Assembly (NCBI RefSeq): GCF_000165395.2
Contig: NC_067396.1
Span: forward strand, 372,001-436,000
Source: Babesia bovis T2Bo
Taxonomy: Eukaryota > Apicomplexa > Aconoidasida > Piroplasmida > Babesiidae
Length of the DNA stretch: 64,000 bases
Direction: 5' to 3'
The notes under the pieces were generated by a model. That model did no database searches. It was given only the letters and a program-made list of their open reading frames with translations, and had not been told where the DNA came from. The position numbers and the translations under genes are program-made. The stretch's first letter is position 1; every line of letters starts with the position of its first letter. Below, in pieces: positions 1-10,900 of the stretch.

Positions 1-3000
1 GGCAACTATCAGGAGCTTGGGGCATACTCCGATTCCATCAAGTTGCACCAGAGTGGTACTGTCCACTTCACCTCGGCATCTGAGTTCATCAAGCAGGCTA
101 ATGTCATGGAAGGTGTGACTAATGTCTTCCATCCCGGTGATGTGACTCGGCTAATGAAGGACACTACTGTCACGGATATCCCCGTTCGTTACGTGAACTT
201 TTTATGCGCCCACCCAAGTTCGCGTACCATTGAGATTGTTGACAGAGGCGTACTGGGCCAGAGATCACGTTCGGTGCTACTAAACGTTGCTATGGTATCA
301 AAGCTGCAAATAGTGATCAGTGAGCTCCCGGATGCTAAGGAAATACCGTTTGAGGGTTTCAGTGAACTTAGTACACCTCAGCAGGGTATATCTATGTTAA
401 GTGTAAAGCGAGTTTACAGGTTACATGCCATTGCTTTTGATTCGGATAACAACCCTGTGTCATACCCATCTTTGGTGGGTCTCACTTTCTCAGTTTGTAG
501 CAGCGGGTTGGTCAAGTTAGTGCACCCTCGCGACTTGGGTTACAGTGTCAACGGCTCTGCAATGGCCATTCAGTGTCTTGCGGAGGGCCGTTACACCGTC
601 CGCGCTGAGATTCGCAACTTTGGAACTGGCAACAGCGATTCGGATCGTTCATTAGTCACGGAATCGCTAGAGATAACTGCTTACAAGGAAACTAAGCCTA
701 TTCTATCCCGTATTCTCATGCTCCCCAACAGTGGCGAGTTTGCCTTGTCCATGCTTGACAGTGCAATAGCCACTAGTTTCCCATCGTACAAGGCTGCTTT
801 GGAGTCTTCTAATGAAGGCATACTTTCGGTACAGGGTCAGGGTAAACTTGGTGTCATCAGGTCACACGCCATTGGTTCCTGTACTCTAACTTCCTACATC
901 CCTAGTGGGTCAATGTCACCCGTCAAGTCAATGACTCCCGTGATTGTTGCGCTACCACATTCGTTGTCGATTAGTGGTTCGAACCATGTACGTGCGGGAA
1001 GTACTTCCTTGCTGTATGCACGTCTCCATGACTCAAGTGGGCGTATATTCACTCCAGTGTTTCTCATGGGTTCTTCAAAGGCTAGCTCAAGGTCACATTG
1101 TACTTTTACCTGGTTTGTTTCTGGCCAGGGGGTATTCATCGAAAATGGTGAGCGCTCATCATCGGTATCGGGTGTCGGCCTAGGTCGTGTGACTTTGCTA
1201 CTGACGTCCCCTGGCGCTGTGTATGTCACCTTACGTGCTTCATGCTATCACCTGGGTACTAAACCACAGGTTGACCTAGTTGCCCCTAAACTACAAATTG
1301 AATCCTTCAAGCCATTGGACATATTTGGCACTGGCACAACGCAGCCTGTAACCTTATGCCCCAATGGTTTCTACCAAAGCCTGGGCGGTGTTGTGGATCC
1401 CGTGGCATCAAGTGGAGCTGGTCTCCTCACTGTTGACGGCGCCTCCATCCACACTGAGAACAAGACTGGCGATGTCCTGTTGAAGACTTCCGACAATCAC
1501 GTGACTCACGTGCAGGTGCGTGACATCGCCCAGCTGCACATCGGTTCTAATTTGGGGTCAACTGACATCAGCGTGTTCAAGAGCGGGCGCAAGGACCTGA
1601 ATATAGAGCTCAAGACCAATGACGGCGCATCGGTGCTGTGCCCTTCTGACCTCAAGTTGAAGTACATGCTCAGTGACGCTTCGCTATTCCGTGTGGTATC
1701 GATCACAGGCTCCGTGGTGTCAGTGGTTGCCAATACTATCGACGGCTGCTCGAGTCTGTCTCTGTTCCTTGATGAGCACGACCAGCAGTTTGACGGTGCA
1801 AACCTAGTACACGACACCGTGCGTCTGTGTGTAGTCAATGCGTTGACTCCTCAGGAACTCAGCGTGGTGCGTGGCTCCACTGTGCGGTACCTGGCTGGAT
1901 ACGGTCGTGGTTTTGGGATATCCTTGGACGGTAACGGCTTGAAGCGCCGGTATGGATTACCAACGGGAAGCGATATTCGCAAATTCCAGGATGCAATAAT
2001 CGCCAAGTCTGATGCCATCCATGGCGATATTCGCGCAGACCTCGTTCGCGCGCTGGCTAATGTTTTAACTGATATGGGTGCTACCCAGGAAGAAGGTTGC
2101 GATAGTTTACAGATACTGCCAGGTCGTATAGAGGCTGTGCAATACCCCGATGGGCTATCGCTTAAAGTGGTCATTCCATTCTCCATATGCCGTGACGTTG
2201 ACAGCCTAGTATTTTGTTCCAAGATGACTGCTTTGTTACAGGAGTACGGCCGTTCGGCCGGAAGCATATTCTCACTCCTCCAGGGACCACTGTTCCCAGT
2301 GGATGTTCCGGGTCCTGACGACTCACACTGGTCAGTGGATAACCCTGAACTGGTGTCTATTCAGGGGTCGAATGCAGTTGCGCTGGACGTGGGCACTGCT
2401 GTTGTCAAGTACGACAGCAGTGCCATGAAGGGTGACGCTCGCTTACATATTTTTAACAACATCACCTCAGTGGAGTACCAGATGTATGGCAAAAGTAGCA
2501 GTGGTGCCCCTTTTGTGTCTATGCTAGCTCACAAGGAGTTCAACGAGCCCTTTTATATCGGATTCAAATGTATATCGCCCAGCGGCAATGCTATTGAGGC
2601 TACTTCACAGGTGGACCCTCAGGTATTGGCTGTATGTTCTCTGGTAGCTGGCGATCCCTGGGTCAAGCAGGTATTCGTCTCAGAGCCCGTTTACACACGT
2701 TTTGACGGGCATTACACCGGTTGTTTTATAACATTACGTGAACCCGCGGATCAGAATGAGTGGACGTCCTTGTCCACGGCGTTGAAGAACGCCAGCGAGT
2801 CAGTGTCAGACGTTCGTCTTGAGGTTGCGTTGTACAGCACTGTATCGTCCGGCAGAAAGGCAGGGCAGACTCCAGGCAATGCAACGCAACCACTCCACGT
2901 GGCTCTGCGGAAGGTCGATATCGCATTATGGCAACGGTCGTTCAAGTGGCGTTTACCGGTGTTCGTCAAGTTCGCCGATGCCAATGGCGTTGGTCAAGAA

Positions 3001-3498
3001 CAAGTGTCCCTGGAGCCTGGTAAAAGCATGCTACTAATGGTCTACCCATATTATTCACGATGTAAGTTGGTTGTTAGCGGTAGCAGCCACTATAAAGCGC
3101 GCATTCAACAATGCCAGGGGCTGCTTTGTACACTGCTGATTGACAATGACGGCGTAGTGGAAGGATGCAAAGTCAGTGTTGTATGCCAGCGTGCCACTGC
3201 GGGTACTCTGGTGATATCCAGTGGCGAACGCAGCGGAACAGTTGTGGCAACGGTGGCCAAGACTACAGGTCACGTTACTGATTTCATTCTCCTACTGTTT
3301 ACTGCATGCTTTGCAGCTGGCTTTGTGTATCTCATCTATGCGTTCTCGCACAGGCCAAACTCACGGTTCTACGAGAGTACGGAGCCCATCAAGTTGGAGC
3401 GACGTATGCCGAACGTCTTTGAGAAGTTGTACCAATCGGATTACCACGGCGGGCCGGCTTCGTCCACCACGAAGTACTATCAACGCCGTAAACTCTAG
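1..3498 (+). CDS. Nuclear pore membrane protein gp210-like, 3' part
   Basis: The reading frame is open from the first base, so the gene starts outside the window; 1,165 codons are visible. Most of it is beta-rich, Ser/Val/Gly-rich sequence of the kind found in the repeated Ig-like (BID-type) domains of gp210/NUP210, for example around residues 780-830, where a 'WSVDNPELVSI' segment is followed by a 'GTAVVKYDSS' strand. Near the C-terminus one hydrophobic helix (coordinates about 3277-3345) is followed by a basic tail of about 55 residues. A large lumenal part, one membrane segment and a short tail is the gp210 layout, so the protein would sit in the nuclear membrane at the pore. The family call rests on architecture and weak similarity; another large Ig-fold type I membrane protein is possible. 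No intron is needed in the visible part. Confidence 0.6.
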   Translation, partial: GNYQELGAYSDSIKLHQSGTVHFTSASEFIKQANVMEGVTNVFHPGDVTRLMKDTTVTDIPVRYVNFLCAHPSSRTIEIVDRGVLGQRSRSVLLNVAMVSKLQIVISELPDAKEIPFEGFSELSTPQQGISMLSVKRVYRLHAIAFDSDNNPVSYPSLVGLTFSVCSSGLVKLVHPRDLGYSVNGSAMAIQCLAEGRYTVRAEIRNFGTGNSDSDRSLVTESLEITAYKETKPILSRILMLPNSGEFALSMLDSAIATSFPSYKAALESSNEGILSVQGQGKLGVIRSHAIGSCTLTSYIPSGSMSPVKSMTPVIVALPHSLSISGSNHVRAGSTSLLYARLHDSSGRIFTPVFLMGSSKASSRSHCTFTWFVSGQGVFIENGERSSSVSGVGLGRVTLLLTSPGAVYVTLRASCYHLGTKPQVDLVAPKLQIESFKPLDIFGTGTTQPVTLCPNGFYQSLGGVVDPVASSGAGLLTVDGASIHTENKTGDVLLKTSDNHVTHVQVRDIAQLHIGSNLGSTDISVFKSGRKDLNIELKTNDGASVLCPSDLKLKYMLSDASLFRVVSITGSVVSVVANTIDGCSSLSLFLDEHDQQFDGANLVHDTVRLCVVNALTPQELSVVRGSTVRYLAGYGRGFGISLDGNGLKRRYGLPTGSDIRKFQDAIIAKSDAIHGDIRADLVRALANVLTDMGATQEEGCDSLQILPGRIEAVQYPDGLSLKVVIPFSICRDVDSLVFCSKMTALLQEYGRSAGSIFSLLQGPLFPVDVPGPDDSHWSVDNPELVSIQGSNAVALDVGTAVVKYDSSAMKGDARLHIFNNITSVEYQMYGKSSSGAPFVSMLAHKEFNEPFYIGFKCISPSGNAIEATSQVDPQVLAVCSLVAGDPWVKQVFVSEPVYTRFDGHYTGCFITLREPADQNEWTSLSTALKNASESVSDVRLEVALYSTVSSGRKAGQTPGNATQPLHVALRKVDIALWQRSFKWRLPVFVKFADANGVGQEQVSLEPGKSMLLMVYPYYSRCKLVVSGSSHYKARIQQCQGLLCTLLIDNDGVVEGCKVSVVCQRATAGTLVISSGERSGTVVATVAKTTGHVTDFILLLFTACFAAGFVYLIYAFSHRPNSRFYESTEPIKLERRMPNVFEKLYQSDYHGGPASSTTKYYQRRKL

Positions 3499-3599
3499 TT
3501 AAACTTTGAATTGAATTATAAATGCAGATAATCTAATGGCTGTAGGCTGCCAGGTGTCTACACACTATTGCATTACTCAATACACATTAACCTGTAAAC

Positions 3600-4247
3600 A
3601 TGAGCCCCTCTGAGGACGTTACCAATACACCTCTAGAGGAAAATCGCGTATATGTGGATTTATTACGTGAATTCTACCTGGCGCGCCTCGGTAATACCGA
3701 GTCGTCGTCACCCCTGAATACATGTCAATGTAAGGATACCGAAGGACCAACAAAAGGTGCTGCGGACAAGGATTCAAGGGATCATACGGATTCCATGGAT
3801 GCCAAAGGCTCTTTAGGTACCGAAAATGGCATTAATCGTGGAGATTCCACCAACGAACGTGATATACTATCTGGAGTTACTGAGCTCAATGCCCAGCTGC
3901 AGCGTTATTATGACTTGATAAACCAGGATTGCAGCAATGTAGCTCAACTGGGATCGCATGATGACCTATCGCAGATATATCTCGGACCATCGGCCTCATG
4001 GAGACGTCCGTCGGAACTTCTGTCGTGCTCTGATAGACAGCGTGCAATTGAGCTGCTAGATCAACGTGATGCACTATGCAGGAAAATAATTGCTGTGCAA
4101 CATTGCTACATATTGGCTACTATCGGTCATGGAGGTTTAAATGAACCCGGTTTTGGGCAATCAGGGTCGCTTATGACCCATCTTACTGAAGCGGGTTCAA
4201 CACCTGACAATCGCAATACCGAGTCAGTAGCGTCTCCATCAGGGTGA
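3600..4247 (+). CDS. Unknown 215-residue protein
   Basis: A single-exon frame begins at an ATG 101 nt after the stop of the gp210-like gene, on the same strand. The protein is hydrophilic. A low-complexity stretch rich in Asp, Ser, Thr and Gly (about residues 30-90) is flanked by two likely helical segments (residues 15-30 and 95-165, the second containing 'ELNAQLQRYYDLINQ' and 'RQRAIELLDQRDALCRK'), which could form a coiled coil. No signal peptide, membrane segment or known domain is visible. The length and non-biased start of the frame support a real gene, but I do not recognise the family and propose no function. Confidence 0.65.
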   Translation: MSPSEDVTNTPLEENRVYVDLLREFYLARLGNTESSSPLNTCQCKDTEGPTKGAADKDSRDHTDSMDAKGSLGTENGINRGDSTNERDILSGVTELNAQLQRYYDLINQDCSNVAQLGSHDDLSQIYLGPSASWRRPSELLSCSDRQRAIELLDQRDALCRKIIAVQHCYILATIGHGGLNEPGFGQSGSLMTHLTEAGSTPDNRNTESVASPSG

Positions 4248-4960
4248 TCCTAAACCAATGGAGACACTACTGGTAATATGATTACCCAGGACTGTTGAGT
4301 TACACAAGAATGGAATAACTCCCTTATGTAATGCCCACAGCCTGAACCATTTTCTATAACTTTGGTTAAGCAATATCGACTTTGAATTAATATAATTCAG
4401 TTATGTAGAGACAATTATTGTATGGAGAAGGTATATTAGACAAACAGGGATTTATAACGTCCAATTCAGACAACCTCTAAATGAATCGGGTAGAATATCG
4501 GCAAGTCCATCAAAAAAGCACTTTCAAATGCTTTGCCATGCATATTCTATTAAACCCGCTCCAGGTTGCTGTCTATCTGTCTTGCCCAGGAGGCACAGTA
4601 AGACATCCAGTAAATGTGCTCAATATGTCATTAGGACTATAGAAGGTACACTTTGAGTCGATTTGCTATACCATACATATGTAAATAAGACCAGATATAG
4701 TTATATTTTCGTATGTCTTTTATAATATAAAGCATCATTGACATAACGCGTTGTGTAAATGTGTTATAACACTGCCGGTATGTATATAGACAATGGATAT
4801 TATTTACCTGGATATACACATAGATTATTATTGTGACTAAATAATTTTAATCAATGGATTGGGGCACTGTAATTGTGTTGATGACGAAGGATTAACTCTA
4901 CACATTTGACTATACAGGTTCCTAAGCTTTGGTAATGGAAGATGTAAGCAGGGTATAGCA
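4248..4960. other. Intergenic region, 713 nt
   Basis: A/T-rich DNA with stop codons in all frames and no convincing gene. It must hold the 3' end of the small gene at 3600 and the promoter of the very large gene at 4961, both on the + strand. No tRNA-like or repeat structure was seen. Confidence 0.6.
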
Positions 4961-7900
4961 ATGTATACGCGCGATTGTACCGGCCGTCGACCTCTGCGTA
5001 GTTTGAGGCGTCAAGCGGCCGGGGTTAATTCATCAGAAGGTGCGGCTTTCTGCGATATACAGCACGATTCTGAAAGCATAGATGTCGACGAAGTTATATT
5101 CTGCGTCTTGGACAGTCTAGTGGATGGAAGCGCGGAGACTGAGTGCGCAGCCACCAGTGCCGTACTCAGCTTTGCAAGGTCGCAGCCGAATTTCACTATC
5201 CGTGCCATTCTACACTTCATTGAGGTACAGAAGACAACTGAGCTACACCAGAGGCAGCTGTTGTCACTACTGCGCAAGTGCATTACTGAATGCCATGCGA
5301 CAATACCAACCACTGTGATGCGAGATGTACTGCTCTTCATGCTGAAGGAGTTGAATTTTTTGAGTTCTGGCGACTTGAGGCAGTCGGTGATCATAGATGC
5401 CGTCAATGAAACGGCGGTACTATGCCCGGCATTCTCCGTTGACGTCATACTGGCATTTATACGAGATATGCGCCAGGAAGACCAGGGTGTAACAGACACC
5501 TTATGCATATACATCCGGGTACTGGCACACGTATACTCACATGCCGCCACCAATGATTATATACGTGGCGTAGAAGTGATTGGGCAGATTTTTTCGCTTT
5601 ACGATGACGCAACGTTGAGTGTAGAAACTGGCGAGCTCTGCCATAACCTAGCGTCCCTGATGTATACATTATCCAGGGCTTTGTATCCGATAAAGGGCGT
5701 GACGTATACTTCGTTTGATATTAATGACATACGGTTGTACGACGCTTTGGCATTGGAAAACCCCTGCTTCCGGAGATTTGTACATTGGCACCGAAGGTAC
5801 CTGTTAAACAAACCATGCATAGGCTCACAGCAGGCGGAGATACAACATTTCAGCAGCTTGAATACCACCACAGTTGGAGCTGATAGTGACATTGTGTGGT
5901 CAGCTCGATCCCGTGAATCTATATCGCAGTCATCAGGACGTCGACAGGTGGTAAGGACGCTGTTGGATGATTCCTATAATAGAAGCTCTCAGTCATCTAA
6001 CCAGAGGTCAGTATCGCAGATAGAACACACGGATTACCTATCTAATCGCCTGGATGATACTGCGGATATGCGGACTCCACCAGCAGTACTTAGCAGTGGA
6101 TACAATACCCGGTACAACTCACTCGTAAACGAATCCACCACACGAAACCATTGCGGTAGACCGCGGCCGTTCCACAGATCAGCCAGCGTAATTTTAACAG
6201 AACCTTTGGGAAATAAGAGCGATCCATTGCTTGTACACCATGGACTCGCTACTCTTCCATTGAAGCCATACCACTCGGTTGACAGAATTTATGACCCATT
6301 GCCCATAATAGGTTTGGATACGATTTCACGTGATATTTTAGGCAGCGCGGGAACTCACCATGGCAGCTACATGGCAGGGTTAGAGGCTAATAACCACGAA
6401 CCTGCCACAACGCCGATACCGCAATTCACTGGGAAACATTGGAACACGGATGACAGTAGTTCCAACCCGTACACCACAGCTTCACCTATATGCCCTTCGG
6501 TTAAATCTGGCTTTGGGAATGTAGTTAATTTCCAAGAAGTGTTAGAGCCGATATTTTCCTTGCTAATAGACAGAGCATTGCTGTCGTTATACACGCATCC
6601 GCATTACAATGCCACATGCCTAGAGACTCTGTTTTCTTTGTCACTGCTAGCGAAACACGTGTCGGACCCTGTGTTGACAGGCTATGGCGCTAGGCTACTG
6701 GATGCCATTATCGTCAAATTCCACCACTACCTGCCAAACCTAGGGTACCATGCGGCACATAGCTCACGTAGTGCGTGGATGGCGCTACACAAGGAGCACA
6801 GTGACACTTACCGCAACAAGATAGCCACTATATTCATATCGATAGGTGCATACGGGGATAAGGTGACGATGCTACCGCCAGCGATGCTGGCAGTTGCCCT
6901 GATCAAGCTCTGTAAAGTCCTAGTTGCCAGGCATGCATATACCATTGTGACGCAGCTGCCAAATGTATGCGAAGTGCTGTTTGGTATGGTCTACGGACTA
7001 CACGCCTGCGGTAAAGGAGGGCTTCTGGTATCTTGCGATAGCAGCGTTGTCGCTTTCTCCGATAATGACGAAGTTCTCTTGCAGGGATGCACAGTGACTG
7101 AATACCTTGATATCAGTTCACAAGCCAGCTGCAAGCATTTTTTGCGCACTATTGTGAGCCTATGCAGATTCCTAGCAGCAACACCGGTTACGCAGTGTTA
7201 CTTCTTTGACTTTTTATTCCGAAAGATAAGATCAACTGTAGATCGTGATGTCTCAGCGGCCATATTCATGCTCGCTTGGGCATGCTCCGTGAAACAGATA
7301 AGGGATTCGCTGGACATGCCAGGTCATTATGCAGTGGCCTGTAGCGGGCCTATATTCTGGCGGTTAATAGAGACGGTGCACATGCTGCTAGGACGTATGA
7401 CAGTCGAGAGTGCCAACCCGCTGGTGCTGAGGTTAATAGTCACGCTGATCAATCACATATCTAGAGGCCAGTGGATGCTACTACACTGTTTATCGGGATA
7501 TAGGCCTGCCAGCAACTACAGCCAGGAGTTTTACCCCGAGTCCTGTGAAATGCGAGTTACGAGGCCAGTACACGCACTCATAGATTTCGTATTCAGCCTT
7601 AAGGTGTTGTACGATTTGGAAAAGCGAGTGGCGGAGAATAATTTGGTCACCAAAGGAGCTAACCCCAAGCTTACACTGGAGTTCTTCCGGAAGATATACT
7701 GCGGCCACCATAGTTCAAACTACGATTTGGGGCTCCTGGTCGTCGGTAGCAGAAGCTTCCAGAGATTCCTGCTGAGGTATAGTGGTGACCCTATTCTGGC
7801 ATACCTCGTCCAAATTGTGCTGACCAATTCCAAAATGAGTGTTTTCACAGCACTTAGGGGATTGTGCTCCTTGATGACCAGGGTTGAGCCTAGTGTAGAC

Positions 7901-10900
7901 CTGCTGTCAAAGTGCTCGAAGCATGCCGTAACCAGGCTTTTAGCGTTTGTACTGGTGTATATGCACGACCCCGTGAACTACTTTGGCGAAGCGCATGCTG
8001 CCTCAGTATTACTCCCATATATTACAAAGGCTTTATACGGACAAAGTGTCGTATTTGGCGGTACTACGAAAATAACTAGGGGAGATTATCGCGGTATTGA
8101 TAGCTACATCATTATCAACGAACGAAGCGAGTTCTACGGTTACCTGAGTGGCAACGACCATATAGTACACCACTTTGAAAAGATGGGCTCCATATTAACC
8201 CGAATCCACCATTTGGGTATACATGCTGGCGTACTGGATCTAGTGCAACAGTTGTTGAAAATATGCCAAACACTGAAACCACCACCGAGTTCATACAGTT
8301 CTTTGCTCAAATTGGGTAATGTGCAGTCGTCAAGCCAGCTTAGCCCGTATCATGCCATGGGCATTCTACATGTAATGGCAGTTTGTAGTACCACTTACCG
8401 CGATATGTGCTCAGGGGTAATGGATATACTATTGGGATACAAAGGCCCTAGCGCGCCGTTGACCAAGGATCACGACGATCAAGCTGAACACAGCCTGTCA
8501 CCAATAATACCCGTGATGACACGTTTGGCACCGCTCATATTTAACGTCACGGAGTCCGCGAAGTACACAATGCAGCAGCTGGCGGTATTCCGCAGGTCAC
8601 AGCATAACCACTCAGGGGATAACCACATGCTCCTGGATCGTGTATTGAGTGACTATCACCTATATTTCGTTCAAAATCAGGATGACTATCTACAGCAAGA
8701 GATGCTAGTTCTACGCGCCCTGATACTCAAGACTATAGCGGCCACCAGCGATAATCCAAGAGGCGTGTTGCAGAAAGTGTACTACGCATTACAATCCAGG
8801 TTACCGGGAGGCGGGGCGCTGTTCACTAAATTCACGTCGTCCAACTTCAACGAAGTTGTTAAAATAGTGGCAATCACGGCACTGGGATACATATGCCGCC
8901 ACTACACGAGGAATGTCCCGGTTATTGATATTGCGCAGATGGCACAGCAAGTGTCCATAAATCAAGAGGTACTCTACACTCCGACGGAAGAATCCAAGTT
9001 AGTACAACAATACCTAATGAGTCTATATTCACACGATGAAGATCCAGTTGAAGGTAATGATGACCATAAATGGGCTGATGCACTACGATACATAATCGCC
9101 CCGATGCTATACTTTATGCACTTTGAAGGTGACACTACCGTGCAAATGGCAATTGCACGTGCGATATTACTTTCGGCCAGGGGCAATATCGACGGTAAAC
9201 TGAATAAGTCACATATCAGGTATACTATAGTGTCTCTTAAAAGGATACTATACTTCATGTCGAAGCCCAGTCTAAAGGAATTTGGGTCGAATCAGTACCA
9301 CGATTCAAGCGCGTGTGAAAACCAATGTGCGCATCTGTTTAGGAGCGCTAGCTGGGACCTCAACTTCTCAGACATCAAGGCATTCGAACCCGTAATGATC
9401 AGGGTAGGACATGATCCTGCGTCACACTGCTCGAACGTCTCCTTGGCATACTTCGCTGCACTCTGTATTGTGTCAGATAGTTTTACACCCAGCGATAACG
9501 TAATACCGGCATTGGATGTGGTTCTGTCATTTACTGACTTTTGGCATCGCCACCTGAAGGATGGGTCATTACCATCTATACAAGTGGAAGTAATGGACCT
9601 GGCAGCACGATTCATGAGCAATTGCGTTCAAAGCACAGGTTGGCATGGACTTTCAAAAGTACTATCCATGGCATTGTTCCTGAGTGATCAATTTCCCAAT
9701 GACCTTGTTAATAGCAGAGTTTCCCTGGTTACAGAGTTCCTCTCGGAAGTTGATCTCTCCTATTTCACCAAGATGGGATATAGTATCCCACTACTTGAGA
9801 CAGGTAAAGGATGTGATATCTATAATCCACAAGTTTCCATAGATGGAGTATTACCTGAAAATAAACACCATACAGATACCAACCAATCCGAGGACGACCA
9901 TATCAAATTTGTTGAGTGCGTGCTTTTGTTGTGGTCACATCTCTTGAGGCTGGAGCCTGGGAGTACACTTCGACAATCACTGCAGTGGTGTCTTGAAAGG
10001 TTACTATATTTCCGCACATCATGCCAAGTAGCCGATGTACCAGTCAAGCGAAACTGCACCCCGAGTGAGAATTCTTATCCAAGCACCGTGTCAATAGGTT
10101 ATTCACCCAATGGTGACACGAGTGTGGCTTTGTCATCGGAATCCGGCATGAACTCAAGTGATTCTCCCATCGCGGACTCAGCGGAAAGGATTGACCTCCT
10201 TGTGCCAAAGGAGTCACTAATGCTTGCTTTGCTATGCTGCATGAAATACCTATCTGCATCAAGCTGTATTTCCACGTCTGTTGCAGAAATATTGCAACTT
10301 ATACTGGAGCAGCGATATGCAGACCTAGACCACGAGCACCTGGAGTCAATCCTTGCTACGATATTCAGTAACTTTGCCACAGCCTTTGAGTCTAGTGATG
10401 TACCATGTTCTATGCACAACTTCGTTATCGACCTGGCGCAAACTGACTTTGAAGTGCTCTGCAACGTTATATTCTCGGGAAAGTATAGTTACTCACACAG
10501 CTTCAGGTTATCTGTAACGGCACTAATAACACGCAACGCATGCCTCATGCTCCAGCTGCTAGAGTTTCTGGAGGAATGTATCATATCCTCACATAAACGA
10601 AGGGCGATTTCAATCTACAAAGTACCCATGGATTACATGGTTGACTTCGTGGAGAGAATTTATCTCCGTAGTTCTAGGGAAATTCAAGTATCATCAGAGG
10701 GACAGCGTTTCATTACCACTTTCATGCTACACTTGTTTCATCTTAGGGGACAGAAAGGAAACACGCATCTCGATAAGGTCGGCCATCTGTGCCAACAAAT
10801 AATGGCAGCCCATTATAATACTGAGGAGTCAATCAATGACACTGGGTCTACAGTTAATACCAACAGTGCTACTCAACACGATTCGGATAGATTATCGATA

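Noticed and set aside
5011..5553. 180-codon minus-strand frame inside the giant gene.
   Set aside because: Opposite to a frame open for 8.7 kb; Ser/Cys-rich composition fits antisense.
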